The position numbers were made by a program, and so were the translations under genes. Below, piece by piece: positions 52,647 through 61,681 of a stretch of 64,000 nt of DNA (within the stretch, counting starts at the first letter, position 1; each line of letters begins with the position of its first letter). Source of the DNA: Streptomyces griseus. GTDB lineage: Bacteria > Bdellovibrionota > Bdellovibrionia > Bdellovibrionales > Bdellovibrionaceae. The notes below the pieces were generated by a model that saw nothing but the letters and a program-made list of their open reading frames with translations, ran no database searches and was not told the origin of the DNA. The stretch is from the NCBI GenBank assembly GCA_943330705.2, contig CALQIT020000001.1, positions 62,001-126,000 of the forward strand, read 5' to 3'.

Positions 52647-53291
52647 TCAATCCTGCTTACTTGACCTGACTTGGTCGGGGCTGACGATCATCACACCCAT
52701 CTCGATCAGTTTCTGTCGAGCAACTTCAGAACCTGTTTTGATATAGCGTTCGTAAAGCCGAAGGATGCTTTCGTCATTCTGAACAAAGGACTGTTGACTG
52801 ATATAGGTTAGAACATCGACAAATTCAACAAATCGGGTTGAAAAGGTATTGTAGACGTAAGCTAAATCATCTTCGCGGACACAGTCCGCTAACGAGCCAT
52901 AGGCCGCCCCGCCCATCTCGACGTAGTAATCGATATCTACGACCTTACGGGACAACGAGTCTCCAAAAAATCCAGAAATATAGAGCGTGCGGTCACCTAA
53001 CTTTTTAAGCAGACCTATTTTTTCTAAATGGTCCGAGTTGCTGGCAGTAAGAAACATTTCTGCCAAGGTCGACGGATTCTTTTCACCATTTTCTTTAGTC
53101 GGCTCATCAAATAGATTTCTTGCATCTAAGTAGTGAGCAAGAAGATCAACTAAGTAGACTTCAACAGCTGGGTTTTTCTTAATGTTCCGCTTGCTAAATC
53201 CTGACTGCACCATTTCAGCAAAGTATTCCTTTGGGCTTAATAAAAGCTCGTTGGGATCAAAAGTTAAAATGTTCTTCGCAAGATTTGACAT
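52647..53291 (-). CDS. Conserved-looking hypothetical protein, unknown
   Basis: A 214-residue protein without signal peptide or membrane segment. I chose ATG 53291 because AAGGA lies seven bases upstream; a longer frame to 53348 has no such site. The sequence is mostly helical, with Asp/Glu-rich segments (EKNPSTLAEMFLTASNSDHL) and a Gly/Tyr part (ISGFFGDSLSRKVVDIDYYVEMGGAAYG). I do not recognise a family. It lies between the M16 protease and tatB on the same strand, separated by 122 and 52 bases. Confidence 0.6.
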   Translation of the reverse strand: MSNLAKNILTFDPNELLLSPKEYFAEMVQSGFSKRNIKKNPAVEVYLVDLLAHYLDARNLFDEPTKENGEKNPSTLAEMFLTASNSDHLEKIGLLKKLGDRTLYISGFFGDSLSRKVVDIDYYVEMGGAAYGSLADCVREDDLAYVYNTFSTRFVEFVDVLTYISQQSFVQNDESILRLYERYIKTGSEVARQKLIEMGVMIVSPDQVRSSKQD

Positions 53292-53413
53292 ATAGTCCTT
53301 ATCTATTATCGGCTGAAATCGACCCGGATGTGAATCCCGGTGGATCATATTGAAACGGTCCAGTTGCTTTTCTGGACAAGAGTCAGGCCTTGAATAAGAA
53401 CAGCGAATTGCAT

Positions 53414-56017
53414 CTATAACAGGGGGTTATTCGGACCCACCAAAGAGGTAATCGTTTTCTGTTTAAACAACTTCTGGGCAACAGCCATAACTTGCTCGCT
53501 GGTAACCGCAAAATAGTGTTCAGCAGCTTTAAAGGTTTCTAAGGGATCAATCCCATAAATGTCGTCATAGAGAATGCTGTTGGCTAATGCGCTGGTGCGT
53601 TGCAAATCGATATCGTGTCTTCCGGCCAAATAGCGTTTGGCTCTTGCTAATTCTAAGTCTGAAATCTTGTGATCACAAAGCTTCTTAAATTCTTGTTTCA
53701 TCATTTCTAAGGCCTTTGGAACTTTTTCGGGCGAACATCCAATATAGGCGCCAAAGTATCCCCGCTCAATACCCTCTTGGCTCAGTGGGGAAACGGAATA
53801 CGCTAAGGAATTTTTCTCTCGAAGTTCGATGAACAAACGGCCACCCATGCCAGCCAAAATAGACTGAAGAACATGTAGGGCGTATTTTTCTTGATCCATC
53901 ATAGTTAAACCATGAAACCCATAGACGAGGTGGCTTTGCTCTTTCTTCAATTCAGTAAAAATAAATTCATCTTTTTTAAGTTCTTGAACTGGCCAATGCT
54001 TGTTGAATTTTTCCCCTTTTGTAAAATGCGACAATCCCTTTTCAAGTTTTTTTAGCCAAAGATCCTCGTTGATATTTCCGGAAATCATAAGGGTTAAGTT
54101 TTTTTGCTGTGCTAGCGTCTTCCATAGTGACTGGACTTCACGGCTGCCGGTGTGTTTTAGGGTTTCTTCCGAGCCTAAAACGTCTTTTCCATTGGGATGA
54201 TTGTGAAAGAGCAGACGCATAAATTCGCGAATACAGAGCTGAGAGGGCTTGTCATTTCGGGCTTTAATTTGTTCAATTTGAACTAGCTTTTCCCGCTCCA
54301 CAACCTCGGTCGGGAATAGGGGTCGAGTGAGTACTTCAAGAAAGAGATCGGCCGCTTTTCCTTCAAAAGGCACTAAAGACTCAAGACTAAGGCCAATTGA
54401 ATTGCGACCACAAACTGGCGACAGCGACGATCCTAAAGATTCAATTGTTTTGTAAATATCAGATTCCGAAAGATTTTCAGTTCCCCCGGTCCAACTGCGA
54501 CCCAAGAGCTCGACAACGCCTTCAAGTTTAGGATCTTCCGCACGAACGCCGCCAAGAAATGCAGCTTTTGCACAAACCGTATGGGTATCTTCAGACTTAC
54601 GAATCAATACCCTGACCCCATTTGTAAGCTGCAAAATTTTAAGATCCGATTTTTTAGAACCTAGACGAGTTGGCCACGACTTACCCAGTTTTAGATTTGC
54701 TTTTGAAGTTGGTGCGCTTTTCCATTTTAAGAACTGGTTTGCATAATCCTTTGTCCATTTTTGCAAAGCGGATTTTACCGGGACTCTTTTATCATTAGTC
54801 ATGCAGGTAATTGTCATTGTTGCAGGAATGAGATACTTTTTCGCCACTCTTTTTAGCTCTTTTTCATTCACTTTTCGAATTTGAGAAATGTATTTTTTTA
54901 GATAGTCAGGCCGGTTCATTAAAAATTCAGAGTTACCAATTTGTCGAGCCAATCCATCAACGGTTTCCGAAGAATAGAATTGCTCGCATTCAAGGTTAGT
55001 AATAGATTTCTTTATTTCTTCATCGGTAATTTTTTCTTGAATTATGTTCTTAATACTTTCCATGATTCCAGTCATAGCTTCGTCCAGATTTTCTTTATTG
55101 TAGCCCATTGAAACTACAAACAGACCTTGGTCTTGGGCTGAAAAAACACTTGAGCCAATTGAATTCACAACTGCTTTTTCGATTCTTAGCTTTTTCACCA
55201 AGCGGCTGCTATCACCTTGCCCTAAAGTTAAAGCTAGAACATCTAAGGCCGGAATATCATCGTGTTTTACGGTTGGCGTTTTCCAAGATATATAAAGTAG
55301 AGATTGCTCAAAAGCGGCTTCTTCGACTTCTACTTTACTTTTCTTCTGAACGGGCTCTTTGATGCGCAGTGATTTTCTGATTTTGTGACTTTCAATTGGG
55401 CCAAAATGATTTTGGATTTTCTTCTTAATTTCTGACGAATCAAAATCACCAGCGATTACTAAAAACATATTTTTTGGAGAATAGCGCGATTGATAATATT
55501 GTTTTAGTTTTTTTGCCGACCAAGAGCGCACGTTTTTTTCATAACCAATGACTGGCAAGCGATAGGGGTGCTTTGCATAGGCGGTAGAAAACAGAAGCTT
55601 ACTTGCTTTTTGCCCTGGACTGTCGTTTCCGCGTTTAATTTCTTCCACTACGACTTCGCGTTCTGGATTTATTTCTTCCGCATCAAATTTTGGGTATCCC
55701 ATCATCTCTGAAATTGCTTCCAATCCCAGGTCAGAAAATTGCTTAGAAATTGTGATGTAAAAAACAGTTTGATCAAAAGACGTATAAGCGTTGAGTTCGC
55801 CACCAGAGCCCTCAATAAACGCAGCGATTTCCCCGACTTTGAACTTCCGGGTGCTTTTAAAAAGCAAATGCTCGATGAAGTGACTTATTCCCTCTTCCCC
55901 CTTCTTTTCGTCAGCACTACCTGTTCTAACCCACGATTGAATTGAGACAACTGGCGACTTGTGACTTTCAAAAAGAAGTACCTTTAGGCCATTTTTAAGT
56001 TGAAATTTCTTTAGCAT
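53414..56017 (-). CDS. M16 peptidase with fused inactive-like second half
   Basis: An 867-residue protein of the pitrilysin/insulinase family. The inverted zinc motif HFIEH is at residues 46-50, with a third metal Glu likely near 126-130 (EREVVVEEIKRGND). The second half, from about residue 440, has the same fold (TNGVRVLIRKSEDTHTVCAK) but its motif position reads VVELLGRS, without zinc residues. Two M16 domains fused in one chain are typical of the pitrilysin/presequence-protease type. No signal peptide is evident, so the product is probably cytoplasmic or exported by another route. It is divergent from hemW at 18 bases. Confidence 0.88.
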   Translation of the reverse strand: MLKKFQLKNGLKVLLFESHKSPVVSIQSWVRTGSADEKKGEEGISHFIEHLLFKSTRKFKVGEIAAFIEGSGGELNAYTSFDQTVFYITISKQFSDLGLEAISEMMGYPKFDAEEINPEREVVVEEIKRGNDSPGQKASKLLFSTAYAKHPYRLPVIGYEKNVRSWSAKKLKQYYQSRYSPKNMFLVIAGDFDSSEIKKKIQNHFGPIESHKIRKSLRIKEPVQKKSKVEVEEAAFEQSLLYISWKTPTVKHDDIPALDVLALTLGQGDSSRLVKKLRIEKAVVNSIGSSVFSAQDQGLFVVSMGYNKENLDEAMTGIMESIKNIIQEKITDEEIKKSITNLECEQFYSSETVDGLARQIGNSEFLMNRPDYLKKYISQIRKVNEKELKRVAKKYLIPATMTITCMTNDKRVPVKSALQKWTKDYANQFLKWKSAPTSKANLKLGKSWPTRLGSKKSDLKILQLTNGVRVLIRKSEDTHTVCAKAAFLGGVRAEDPKLEGVVELLGRSWTGGTENLSESDIYKTIESLGSSLSPVCGRNSIGLSLESLVPFEGKAADLFLEVLTRPLFPTEVVEREKLVQIEQIKARNDKPSQLCIREFMRLLFHNHPNGKDVLGSEETLKHTGSREVQSLWKTLAQQKNLTLMISGNINEDLWLKKLEKGLSHFTKGEKFNKHWPVQELKKDEFIFTELKKEQSHLVYGFHGLTMMDQEKYALHVLQSILAGMGGRLFIELREKNSLAYSVSPLSQEGIERGYFGAYIGCSPEKVPKALEMMKQEFKKLCDHKISDLELARAKRYLAGRHDIDLQRTSALANSILYDDIYGIDPLETFKAAEHYFAVTSEQVMAVAQKLFKQKTITSLVGPNNPLL

Positions 56018-56035
56018 ATTCTAGTTTGCTCCTCT

Positions 56036-57223
56036 GTGAGCTCAAAGTTTGGTATCTATATCCATATTCCATATTGTCTTCAGCGTTGCACTTATTGCGA
56101 TTTTTCAACCTATGAACAAAGTCAAATAATGCCCCCAGAGCAATACGTTCAGCTGCTAAGTGAGGAAATTCGTCAAACCGAAGGCTGCTACCAAAAAGGC
56201 GTTTTAACCTCTATTTACTTTGGCGGCGGTACTCCGAGTCTGCTCGACCCCAATCACATTGTATCGATTATCGGAACCCTTGCAAATTACGGTTTTATCG
56301 CAGGACCTCAAACTGAAATTACCATCGAGATCAATCCAGCAACAATTACAGGCAAAAAGATGGAAACCTATCTTTCTGGTGGGGTGAATCGCTTTAGCGT
56401 TGGTGCGCAAACTTTTGATGACCGATTGTTGAAAATGGTCAATCGAGAACACAATGCCGAACAAACCAGAGAGACCTTGCGTCTGATTCAGAGTTTTAAG
56501 GCCAACTATTCCTTTGACCTGCTATTTGCTTTGCCAACACAGACTTTGCCTGGCCTGCAGGCCGATCTGGAAGAAGTTCTTCAGTTTTTGCCAAATCATC
56601 TCAGTCCCTATTGCCTGACTGTTCCTGAGGGCCATGTTCTTTCCAAGAATCGCCCCTTAGAAGGAACCCAGATTGAAATGTTCGAAGAGATCAATAAAGT
56701 ATTGGGCCAGGCGGGTTATCTAAGATATGAAATTTCTAACTTTTGCCTTCCGACATTTGAATCAAAACACAATTCCCTTTATTGGGATGATTCACCCTAT
56801 TGGGGTCTAGGCCTCAGTGCACATTCGTATTCCATTAACAAAAATTGGGGCCTGCGTTACTGGAATGCTAGCTCAATTGGCGCCTATCATGAACAAATCG
56901 AAAACAATCGCGGCAGGTTGTTTACCGAGGCTTCGACAAATTTGCCAGCACAGCAGTGCGAGCACCTTGAGTTTCACCAGTCTGTGACGGACTTTTGCCA
57001 TATTTCCCTACGCCAAGAGTCTGGTATTGAACTTTCTCTTTTTCGTCAAAAATTTGGGGCTAAAGCTGTTGATTCCATCGAAAAACAGCTTTTTACCTTA
57101 GAGGACCGGGGTTGGATTGTGCGCTACGACAATGGCAGATGGCGACTTACTGAGGAAGGTATTTTACTAAGTAACCAAGTGTTTGCTGCTCTTACCTTTT
57201 TAGCAGGCGAAATTTCCCAATAG
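56036..57223 (+). CDS. hemW: HemW-like radical-SAM heme chaperone (coproporphyrinogen-oxidase-like)
   Basis: A 395-residue radical-SAM protein. The N-terminus IYIHIPYCLQRCTYCDF carries the cluster cysteines 14, 18 and 21. The SAM-binding GGGTPSLL and NPATITG blocks follow, and a HemN-type C-terminal domain is present. Many such proteins annotated as HemN actually insert heme (HemW); the lack of the HemN N-terminal extension supports HemW. The start is GTG 56036. It is a stand-alone gene divergent from the M16 protease. Confidence 0.85.
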   Translation: MSSKFGIYIHIPYCLQRCTYCDFSTYEQSQIMPPEQYVQLLSEEIRQTEGCYQKGVLTSIYFGGGTPSLLDPNHIVSIIGTLANYGFIAGPQTEITIEINPATITGKKMETYLSGGVNRFSVGAQTFDDRLLKMVNREHNAEQTRETLRLIQSFKANYSFDLLFALPTQTLPGLQADLEEVLQFLPNHLSPYCLTVPEGHVLSKNRPLEGTQIEMFEEINKVLGQAGYLRYEISNFCLPTFESKHNSLYWDDSPYWGLGLSAHSYSINKNWGLRYWNASSIGAYHEQIENNRGRLFTEASTNLPAQQCEHLEFHQSVTDFCHISLRQESGIELSLFRQKFGAKAVDSIEKQLFTLEDRGWIVRYDNGRWRLTEEGILLSNQVFAALTFLAGEISQ

Positions 57224-57311
57224 ATCCTTGACCAACGATTGAGAATTATCAAATTAGTGTATAGAGTCGTCTGGTTATTGATTTAAAATTTGCTTCTTTT
57301 GGAGGGTTTCC

Positions 57312-57821
57312 GTGTCTGACGAAAATGGCCAAGTTCCTGAGAGCTCACAAACCACCACTTCCTTTGAGGAAGATTTCAAAGCCCAAGCTGAAAAGTATAA
57401 GAACGATTTTCTATACCTAAAGGCTGAGTTTGAAAACTATCGCCGGCATGCCGTAAAAGAACGCTCGGAATTGATGAAATACGGTTCAGAAAGAGTTTTT
57501 ATTGAACTGCTTACTGTTTTAGACAATTTCGAACGAGCTCTTCAGTCCAAGGTCACTGCTGAAAGTCTTCAAAATTATGTTAAGGGCGTCGAAATGACCG
57601 CTGGCGAATTTAAATCCTTACTTCAGCGCTTTGGCGTAACAGAAGTACCAGCCCTGGGCCTGCCTTTTGATCCTTCGGTGCATGAGGCACTTGGCGCTGA
57701 AGAAACCTCAGATTTTTCAGAAGGGCATGTTTCAAAAGTTTTTAGGAAACCATATAAATTGCTAGATAAGTTTATTCGCCCAGGACAAGTTGTAGTCGCA
57801 AAGACTCCAACTGCTAAATAG
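57312..57821 (+). CDS. grpE: Nucleotide exchange factor GrpE
   Basis: A 169-residue co-chaperone that releases ADP from DnaK. The N-terminal acidic/coiled-coil part contains KNDFLYLKAEFENYRRHAVK. The C-terminal beta domain has VEMTAGEFKSLLQRFGVTEV and the family end FRKPYKLLDKFIRPGQVVVAK. The start is GTG 57312 with GGAGG upstream. It is followed by a DnaJ-like gene at three bases; no dnaK is present. Confidence 0.94.
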   Translation: MSDENGQVPESSQTTTSFEEDFKAQAEKYKNDFLYLKAEFENYRRHAVKERSELMKYGSERVFIELLTVLDNFERALQSKVTAESLQNYVKGVEMTAGEFKSLLQRFGVTEVPALGLPFDPSVHEALGAEETSDFSEGHVSKVFRKPYKLLDKFIRPGQVVVAKTPTAK

Positions 57822-57824
57822 TTT

Positions 57825-58802
57825 ATGGCGAAAAAAGATCTCTACGCTTTACTCGGAATTGCACGCAATGCCACCCCAGACGAAATTAAAAAGGCTTATC
57901 GAAAATTGGCGATGAAGTTTCATCCCGACAAAAATCCAGGTGATAAAAAAGCCGAAGATAAATTTAAAGAAGCTTCTGAAGCATATGAGATTCTGAGTGA
58001 TACTAAAAAACGCGAAATGTATGATCAATTCGGTTTTTCAGGCTCTCAACAGGGATTTTCCGGCGGCGGACCTGGAGGACCTCAAGGCGGATTTGGCGGT
58101 TTTAATGAAGGTAATACTGAAAATTTTCAGGATATTTTCGGAGACATTTTCGGAGATGTCTTTGGCGGTCGAGGCGGTCCTTCCGGTGGTTTTCGTCAAA
58201 CTCGAAAGCAACGTGGAGCCGACCTTCGCTATACACTGAGCGTTTCATTTGAAGAATCAGCAACCGGCTGTGAACGGACAGTCTCCTTTGTCCGTAATCG
58301 CAGCGGCAAAGATGAAACCGCTCGATTGTCCGTAAAAGTTCCAGTTGGCGTAAAACATGGCCAACGCTTACGACTGACAAATGAGGGTGACGCTGGTCCC
58401 AATGGCGGACCTAACGGCGATCTCTATGTAGTGATTAATGTGCAAGAGCATTCGCTTTTTAAACGTGATGAAGATGATGTGATCGTCGAAGTGCCTATTA
58501 GTTATGTCGATGCAATCCTTGGTGCGCAGATCGAAATTCCGACCCTCACAGGAAAAGTTTCAATTCGCGTACCGCCCGGAACTCATAGCGGCCAAATTCT
58601 TCGGGTCAAAGGTAAAGGTTTTCCTAAGGCCGGAGGGTTTGGGTCTGGGGACATGTTGGTCCGGGTCCTAGTTGATACACCGGCACATTTAAGCGGGCGC
58701 CATAAAGAGTTGCTTGAAGAGCTTGCTAAAACTTCCGACGAAACTCCTCAGGTTAAAGCTTTCAAAGAGCGAATGAATCAATTGATAAGGACTCGAAAGT
58801 GA
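57825..58802 (+). CDS. DnaJ/CbpA-type co-chaperone without zinc finger
   Basis: A 325-residue class-B J protein. The J domain is at residues 5-70 with HPD at 33-35. A Gly/Phe-rich region spans about 75-125. The position of the four CXXCXGXG zinc repeats contains only one cysteine ([15 protein letters not shown]), so the zinc finger is absent. The C-terminal client domains follow ([34 protein letters not shown]). In many genomes grpE is followed by dnaK and dnaJ; here a CbpA-like protein occupies the place. The next start overlaps by four bases. Confidence 0.9.
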   Translation: MAKKDLYALLGIARNATPDEIKKAYRKLAMKFHPDKNPGDKKAEDKFKEASEAYEILSDTKKREMYDQFGFSGSQQGFSGGGPGGPQGGFGGFNEGNTENFQDIFGDIFGDVFGGRGGPSGGFRQTRKQRGADLRYTLSVSFEESATGCERTVSFVRNRSGKDETARLSVKVPVGVKHGQRLRLTNEGDAGPNGGPNGDLYVVINVQEHSLFKRDEDDVIVEVPISYVDAILGAQIEIPTLTGKVSIRVPPGTHSGQILRVKGKGFPKAGGFGSGDMLVRVLVDTPAHLSGRHKELLEELAKTSDETPQVKAFKERMNQLIRTRK

Positions 58803-60490
58803 AAATAGCTCAATTTTTTTTCCTGTTTGTGCTTGTTGGTTGCTCTTCAACGCGATCTATATATAGAGAACAAGAAACGGCGAAAAAACGTCCAGCTATT
58901 TTAATAGCACCCGTACCAACAGCAGCCACAAACTCAGATCCGAAGCCTTCTTTTTCAAGTGAACAGTTGCTGACAAATGAGGTCGGAAAAAATACTCAGG
59001 CGGCCCATTGGCTAGGCGTGCTTTTTAATTACGATTTTGGAATTCAAGATCCCGCACAGTCCGGTAATCACGATAAGTACAAAGAAAAGTCTTTTGAAAT
59101 TATCGATGCTCGGCTTTCAGGCGATGAACTTGAACAGTTTACGGATAAAGCTCGCTCGACTCCTTTGAAATCTGCGGCTTGGTTTCGCTTAGGTGAGCTC
59201 AGTTTAGAAAAGCGCGACTATAGTTTGGCCAGAAAATTTTTTGGGCGTTGTATGGCAATTACTGAAGAACCCACACGCTCAGAACGAGCTCGTCAATACC
59301 TGGAACAACTTGAAAGTTTAAAAAAAGTTGAACCAAAAACTGTGGGAGTCGTGTTGCCTTTAACCGGGAAACAGGCTGGCGTTTCACAAAAGATTTTGCG
59401 TGGAATTCAACTCGGTCTTGGCTTTGGATCTAAAATTCCCACTAGCTTTCGACTTGCAGTTGTTGATAGCGAGGCAAATCCAGATCTGGCCCGCAGGGGA
59501 ATTGATAAACTGATCAAAGAAGACAACGTCATTGCGATTGTTGGCGGTGTAATTAGCAAAACAGCTACTGCTGAAGCTGCAATGGCCAGCGAGCTGGGTG
59601 TCCCTTTGATAACTTTGACACAAAAGTCTGGAATCACTGAAATAGGTCCGAATATTTTCAGAAATTCCATGACATCAGAAATGCAAGTTCGCAACTTAGT
59701 GCGGACGGCTATGCACGACTTACATCTAACTAAGTTTGCGATTATTTTTCCAAATGATTCTTATGGTATTGAGTACGCAAATATTTTTTGGGATGAAGTT
59801 CTAGCCAGAGGCGGTGAGATCACTGCCGCTCAGTCTTACTCACCTAAAGAAACTGATTTTCGTTTTGCGGTCCAGAAGCTTGTTGGTACTTATTATATTG
59901 AAGCCCGGCATGATGAATACAAATTGCGCGCAAAAGAACAGCAGGACACTCAGCAGAAAAAAACTGATCGCGACAAAGTCGGAGGGGACATACTTCCCCC
60001 TGTGGTCAATTTCGACGCGATTTTTATCCCAGATGGAGCCAAAGCCATGGGACAGATTTCTGCTATGTTGGCTTACAACGGAATTAAAGGGGTAAAACTT
60101 CTTGGTACCAACCTGTGGAACATCTCTGGAATTGCCAAACGGGCCGGGCCATTTTCTGAATCACTGCTTTTCGTCGATAGTTTTTTAAGCACTGATGAGA
60201 AGGTGGCTCGCTCCAGCTTTGTCCGCGACTTTAAGGCTGTCTACTCAGATGAACCAGGGGTATTCGAGTTGCAGGGATATGATTCTGCCCTAGTCTTGCG
60301 CCAACTTGTCGCTCAGGGCGCCACAAACCGTGATTCCCTTAATGAATCCCTAAACCGGCTTAGCGATTTCAATGGGGCCCTGGGCGAGCTCTCAATGAGC
60401 GAAGATCGCGAAATCCTGCGACCACTGCTTTCTTTGACCCTAAGTAACGGAATCGTCGTACCTTTTCAGTCGAGCCTATCTAAGAAATAA
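58799..60490 (+). CDS. LpoA-like lipoprotein (penicillin-binding-protein activator family)
   Basis: A 563-residue outer-membrane-type lipoprotein: lipobox LVGC with Cys15. After a linker, residues 80-180 are helical and TPR-like ([22 protein letters not shown]). The remainder is a type I periplasmic-binding fold ([40 protein letters not shown]). LpoA in proteobacteria activates PBP1A in cell-wall synthesis and has this two-part architecture; amino-acid binding lipoproteins of ABC importers are an alternative. It is coupled by GTGA to the upstream co-chaperone gene. Confidence 0.7.
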   Translation: MKIAQFFFLFVLVGCSSTRSIYREQETAKKRPAILIAPVPTAATNSDPKPSFSSEQLLTNEVGKNTQAAHWLGVLFNYDFGIQDPAQSGNHDKYKEKSFEIIDARLSGDELEQFTDKARSTPLKSAAWFRLGELSLEKRDYSLARKFFGRCMAITEEPTRSERARQYLEQLESLKKVEPKTVGVVLPLTGKQAGVSQKILRGIQLGLGFGSKIPTSFRLAVVDSEANPDLARRGIDKLIKEDNVIAIVGGVISKTATAEAAMASELGVPLITLTQKSGITEIGPNIFRNSMTSEMQVRNLVRTAMHDLHLTKFAIIFPNDSYGIEYANIFWDEVLARGGEITAAQSYSPKETDFRFAVQKLVGTYYIEARHDEYKLRAKEQQDTQQKKTDRDKVGGDILPPVVNFDAIFIPDGAKAMGQISAMLAYNGIKGVKLLGTNLWNISGIAKRAGPFSESLLFVDSFLSTDEKVARSSFVRDFKAVYSDEPGVFELQGYDSALVLRQLVAQGATNRDSLNESLNRLSDFNGALGELSMSEDREILRPLLSLTLSNGIVVPFQSSLSKK

Positions 60491-60589
60491 GAATTTTTTA
60501 TGGTAGTTTTGCTAACCTAGTTAAGCTCTTCAAAGGTCTATCTTTGCACATGGCCGGTACAAAATCGGACTCATTGCTAGGGAGGCCCT

Positions 60590-60970
60590 ATGAATATCGA
60601 AGACACAGCTAATGACATCGTTCAGGACTGCAAAAGAAGACTGCTGTCGATGAAACAAGATCTTCTAAACAGAGCCAAGACGTCTAGGCAAGAATTTGCA
60701 AAAAACCAAACAAATGTCGGCGATGAAATCGACCAAAGTGCAGCGAATATCGAAGAGCACGCAATGCTTACCGTGCAGGAACGGATTCGCAATCAACTTT
60801 TTGAAATCGACATGGCCTTGGGTCGAATTGAACGCGGTGTCTTTGGTATCTGCGAAGAAACTTTTGAAAAAATTGAAACAGAGCGTTTGCTGGCAATTCC
60901 ATTTACTCGACTAAGCATCGAAGGAGCCGAAATCCGAGAGGCTGTTTCTCAGCGTTATCTTCGCGCTTAA
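60590..60970 (+). CDS. DksA-family protein lacking the zinc finger
   Basis: A 126-residue protein with the long coiled-coil and globular part of DksA. The coiled-coil-tip acidic pair is in GDEIDQSA (Asp45, Asp48). The zinc position reads GICEETF then RLSIEG: of the four cysteines only Cys88 remains, with Thr91, Ser109 and Gly112 in the other places. The same C-T-S-small pattern occurs in the zinc-free DksA2 of Pseudomonas aeruginosa, known to work under zinc limitation. DksA-like proteins bind RNA polymerase through the secondary channel and act with ppGpp. Confidence 0.8.
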   Translation: MNIEDTANDIVQDCKRRLLSMKQDLLNRAKTSRQEFAKNQTNVGDEIDQSAANIEEHAMLTVQERIRNQLFEIDMALGRIERGVFGICEETFEKIETERLLAIPFTRLSIEGAEIREAVSQRYLRA

Positions 60971-61105
60971 AAAATTGTAAAAATGGCTTAAAAACTGATG
61001 CCAATATTGTGGAAAACTACTTCGCCAGGCGTCGAAAATAGTGGTTAAGTTTTAAGCACTTACAAGTTTTTTATTGATACTCCAAAAGATACAAATCATA
61101 ACCAT

Positions 61106-61151
61106 CCCCCTGTAAGAGAATCTTACGGTCAAACATCTTGGCTAGAGGGGG
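61106..61151 (+). promoter_or_regulatory. Leader element that could mask the dksA ribosome site
   Basis: CCCCCT (61106-61111) is complementary to AGGGGG (61146-61151), which is the ribosome site five bases before the ATG. Between them lies a perfect stem GTAAGA/TCTTAC with a GAA loop (61112-61126). An RNA fold hiding the site is possible. Confidence 0.45.
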
Positions 61152-61156
61152 TAAAG

Positions 61157-61516
61157 ATGAGCGGGACCGATCTCCGTACGATAAAGGCTTTTTTGCTAGA
61201 GCAAAAAGGTTCAATATTGAATAAAAATAATGAGTTCAAATCCGAGCAATCATCAGAGAGATCACACTTCTCTGACGAGGCGGAAGCTGCTTCTGAGGAC
61301 TTTAGTCTAAGCATATCCATTCATCTTCATGAGCGAGATCGCAAAGCGTTGTTTGAAATCGAGCGCGCATTGGGAAAAATCGAAGCTGGTGGCTATGGCG
61401 AGTGCGAGTCCTGTGGTGACGACATTGGGTTGAAACGCCTACAGGCTAGACCTTTTGCTCACCTCTGCGTCCAATGCAAAGAAGAACAAGAAGATCCGCG
61501 TAATTACATGAACTAG
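61157..61516 (+). CDS. DksA/TraR-family zinc-finger transcription factor
   Basis: A 119-residue DksA-family protein with an intact C4 zinc finger (CESC at 83-86, CVQC at 104-107) and the C-terminal helix after it. A coiled-coil with an acidic tip (HFSDEAEAASED) is present. It is shorter than E. coli DksA (151) but of standard size for the wider family. It is the zinc-bearing partner of the zinc-less paralog 186 bases upstream. Expression may be controlled by the leader fold over its AGAGGGGG site. Confidence 0.85.
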   Translation: MSGTDLRTIKAFLLEQKGSILNKNNEFKSEQSSERSHFSDEAEAASEDFSLSISIHLHERDRKALFEIERALGKIEAGGYGECESCGDDIGLKRLQARPFAHLCVQCKEEQEDPRNYMN

Positions 61517-61547
61517 TCTGCACCTTAGCCTCATCCCACGAGGCTTG

Positions 61548-61563
61548 CTGACATGGATGTCAG
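61548..61563. promoter_or_regulatory. Operator-like dyad upstream of lon
   Basis: CTGACAT and ATGTCAG form perfect seven-base inverted arms around GG, about 118 bases before the lon start. A second inverted repeat AGCCTC/GAGGCT (61527-61545) lies beside it. No regulator is known. Confidence 0.4.
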
Positions 61564-61681
61564 TCCAATTTTTCACTTCAGAAGGCTTTTCCAGACCTTT
61601 TTTCTTAAAGCATTCACATCTCTAAACCGAATATTTTCATACTGAAAGTAACAGCCCGTACCGCTGCGGAGGAGAAGGTCT

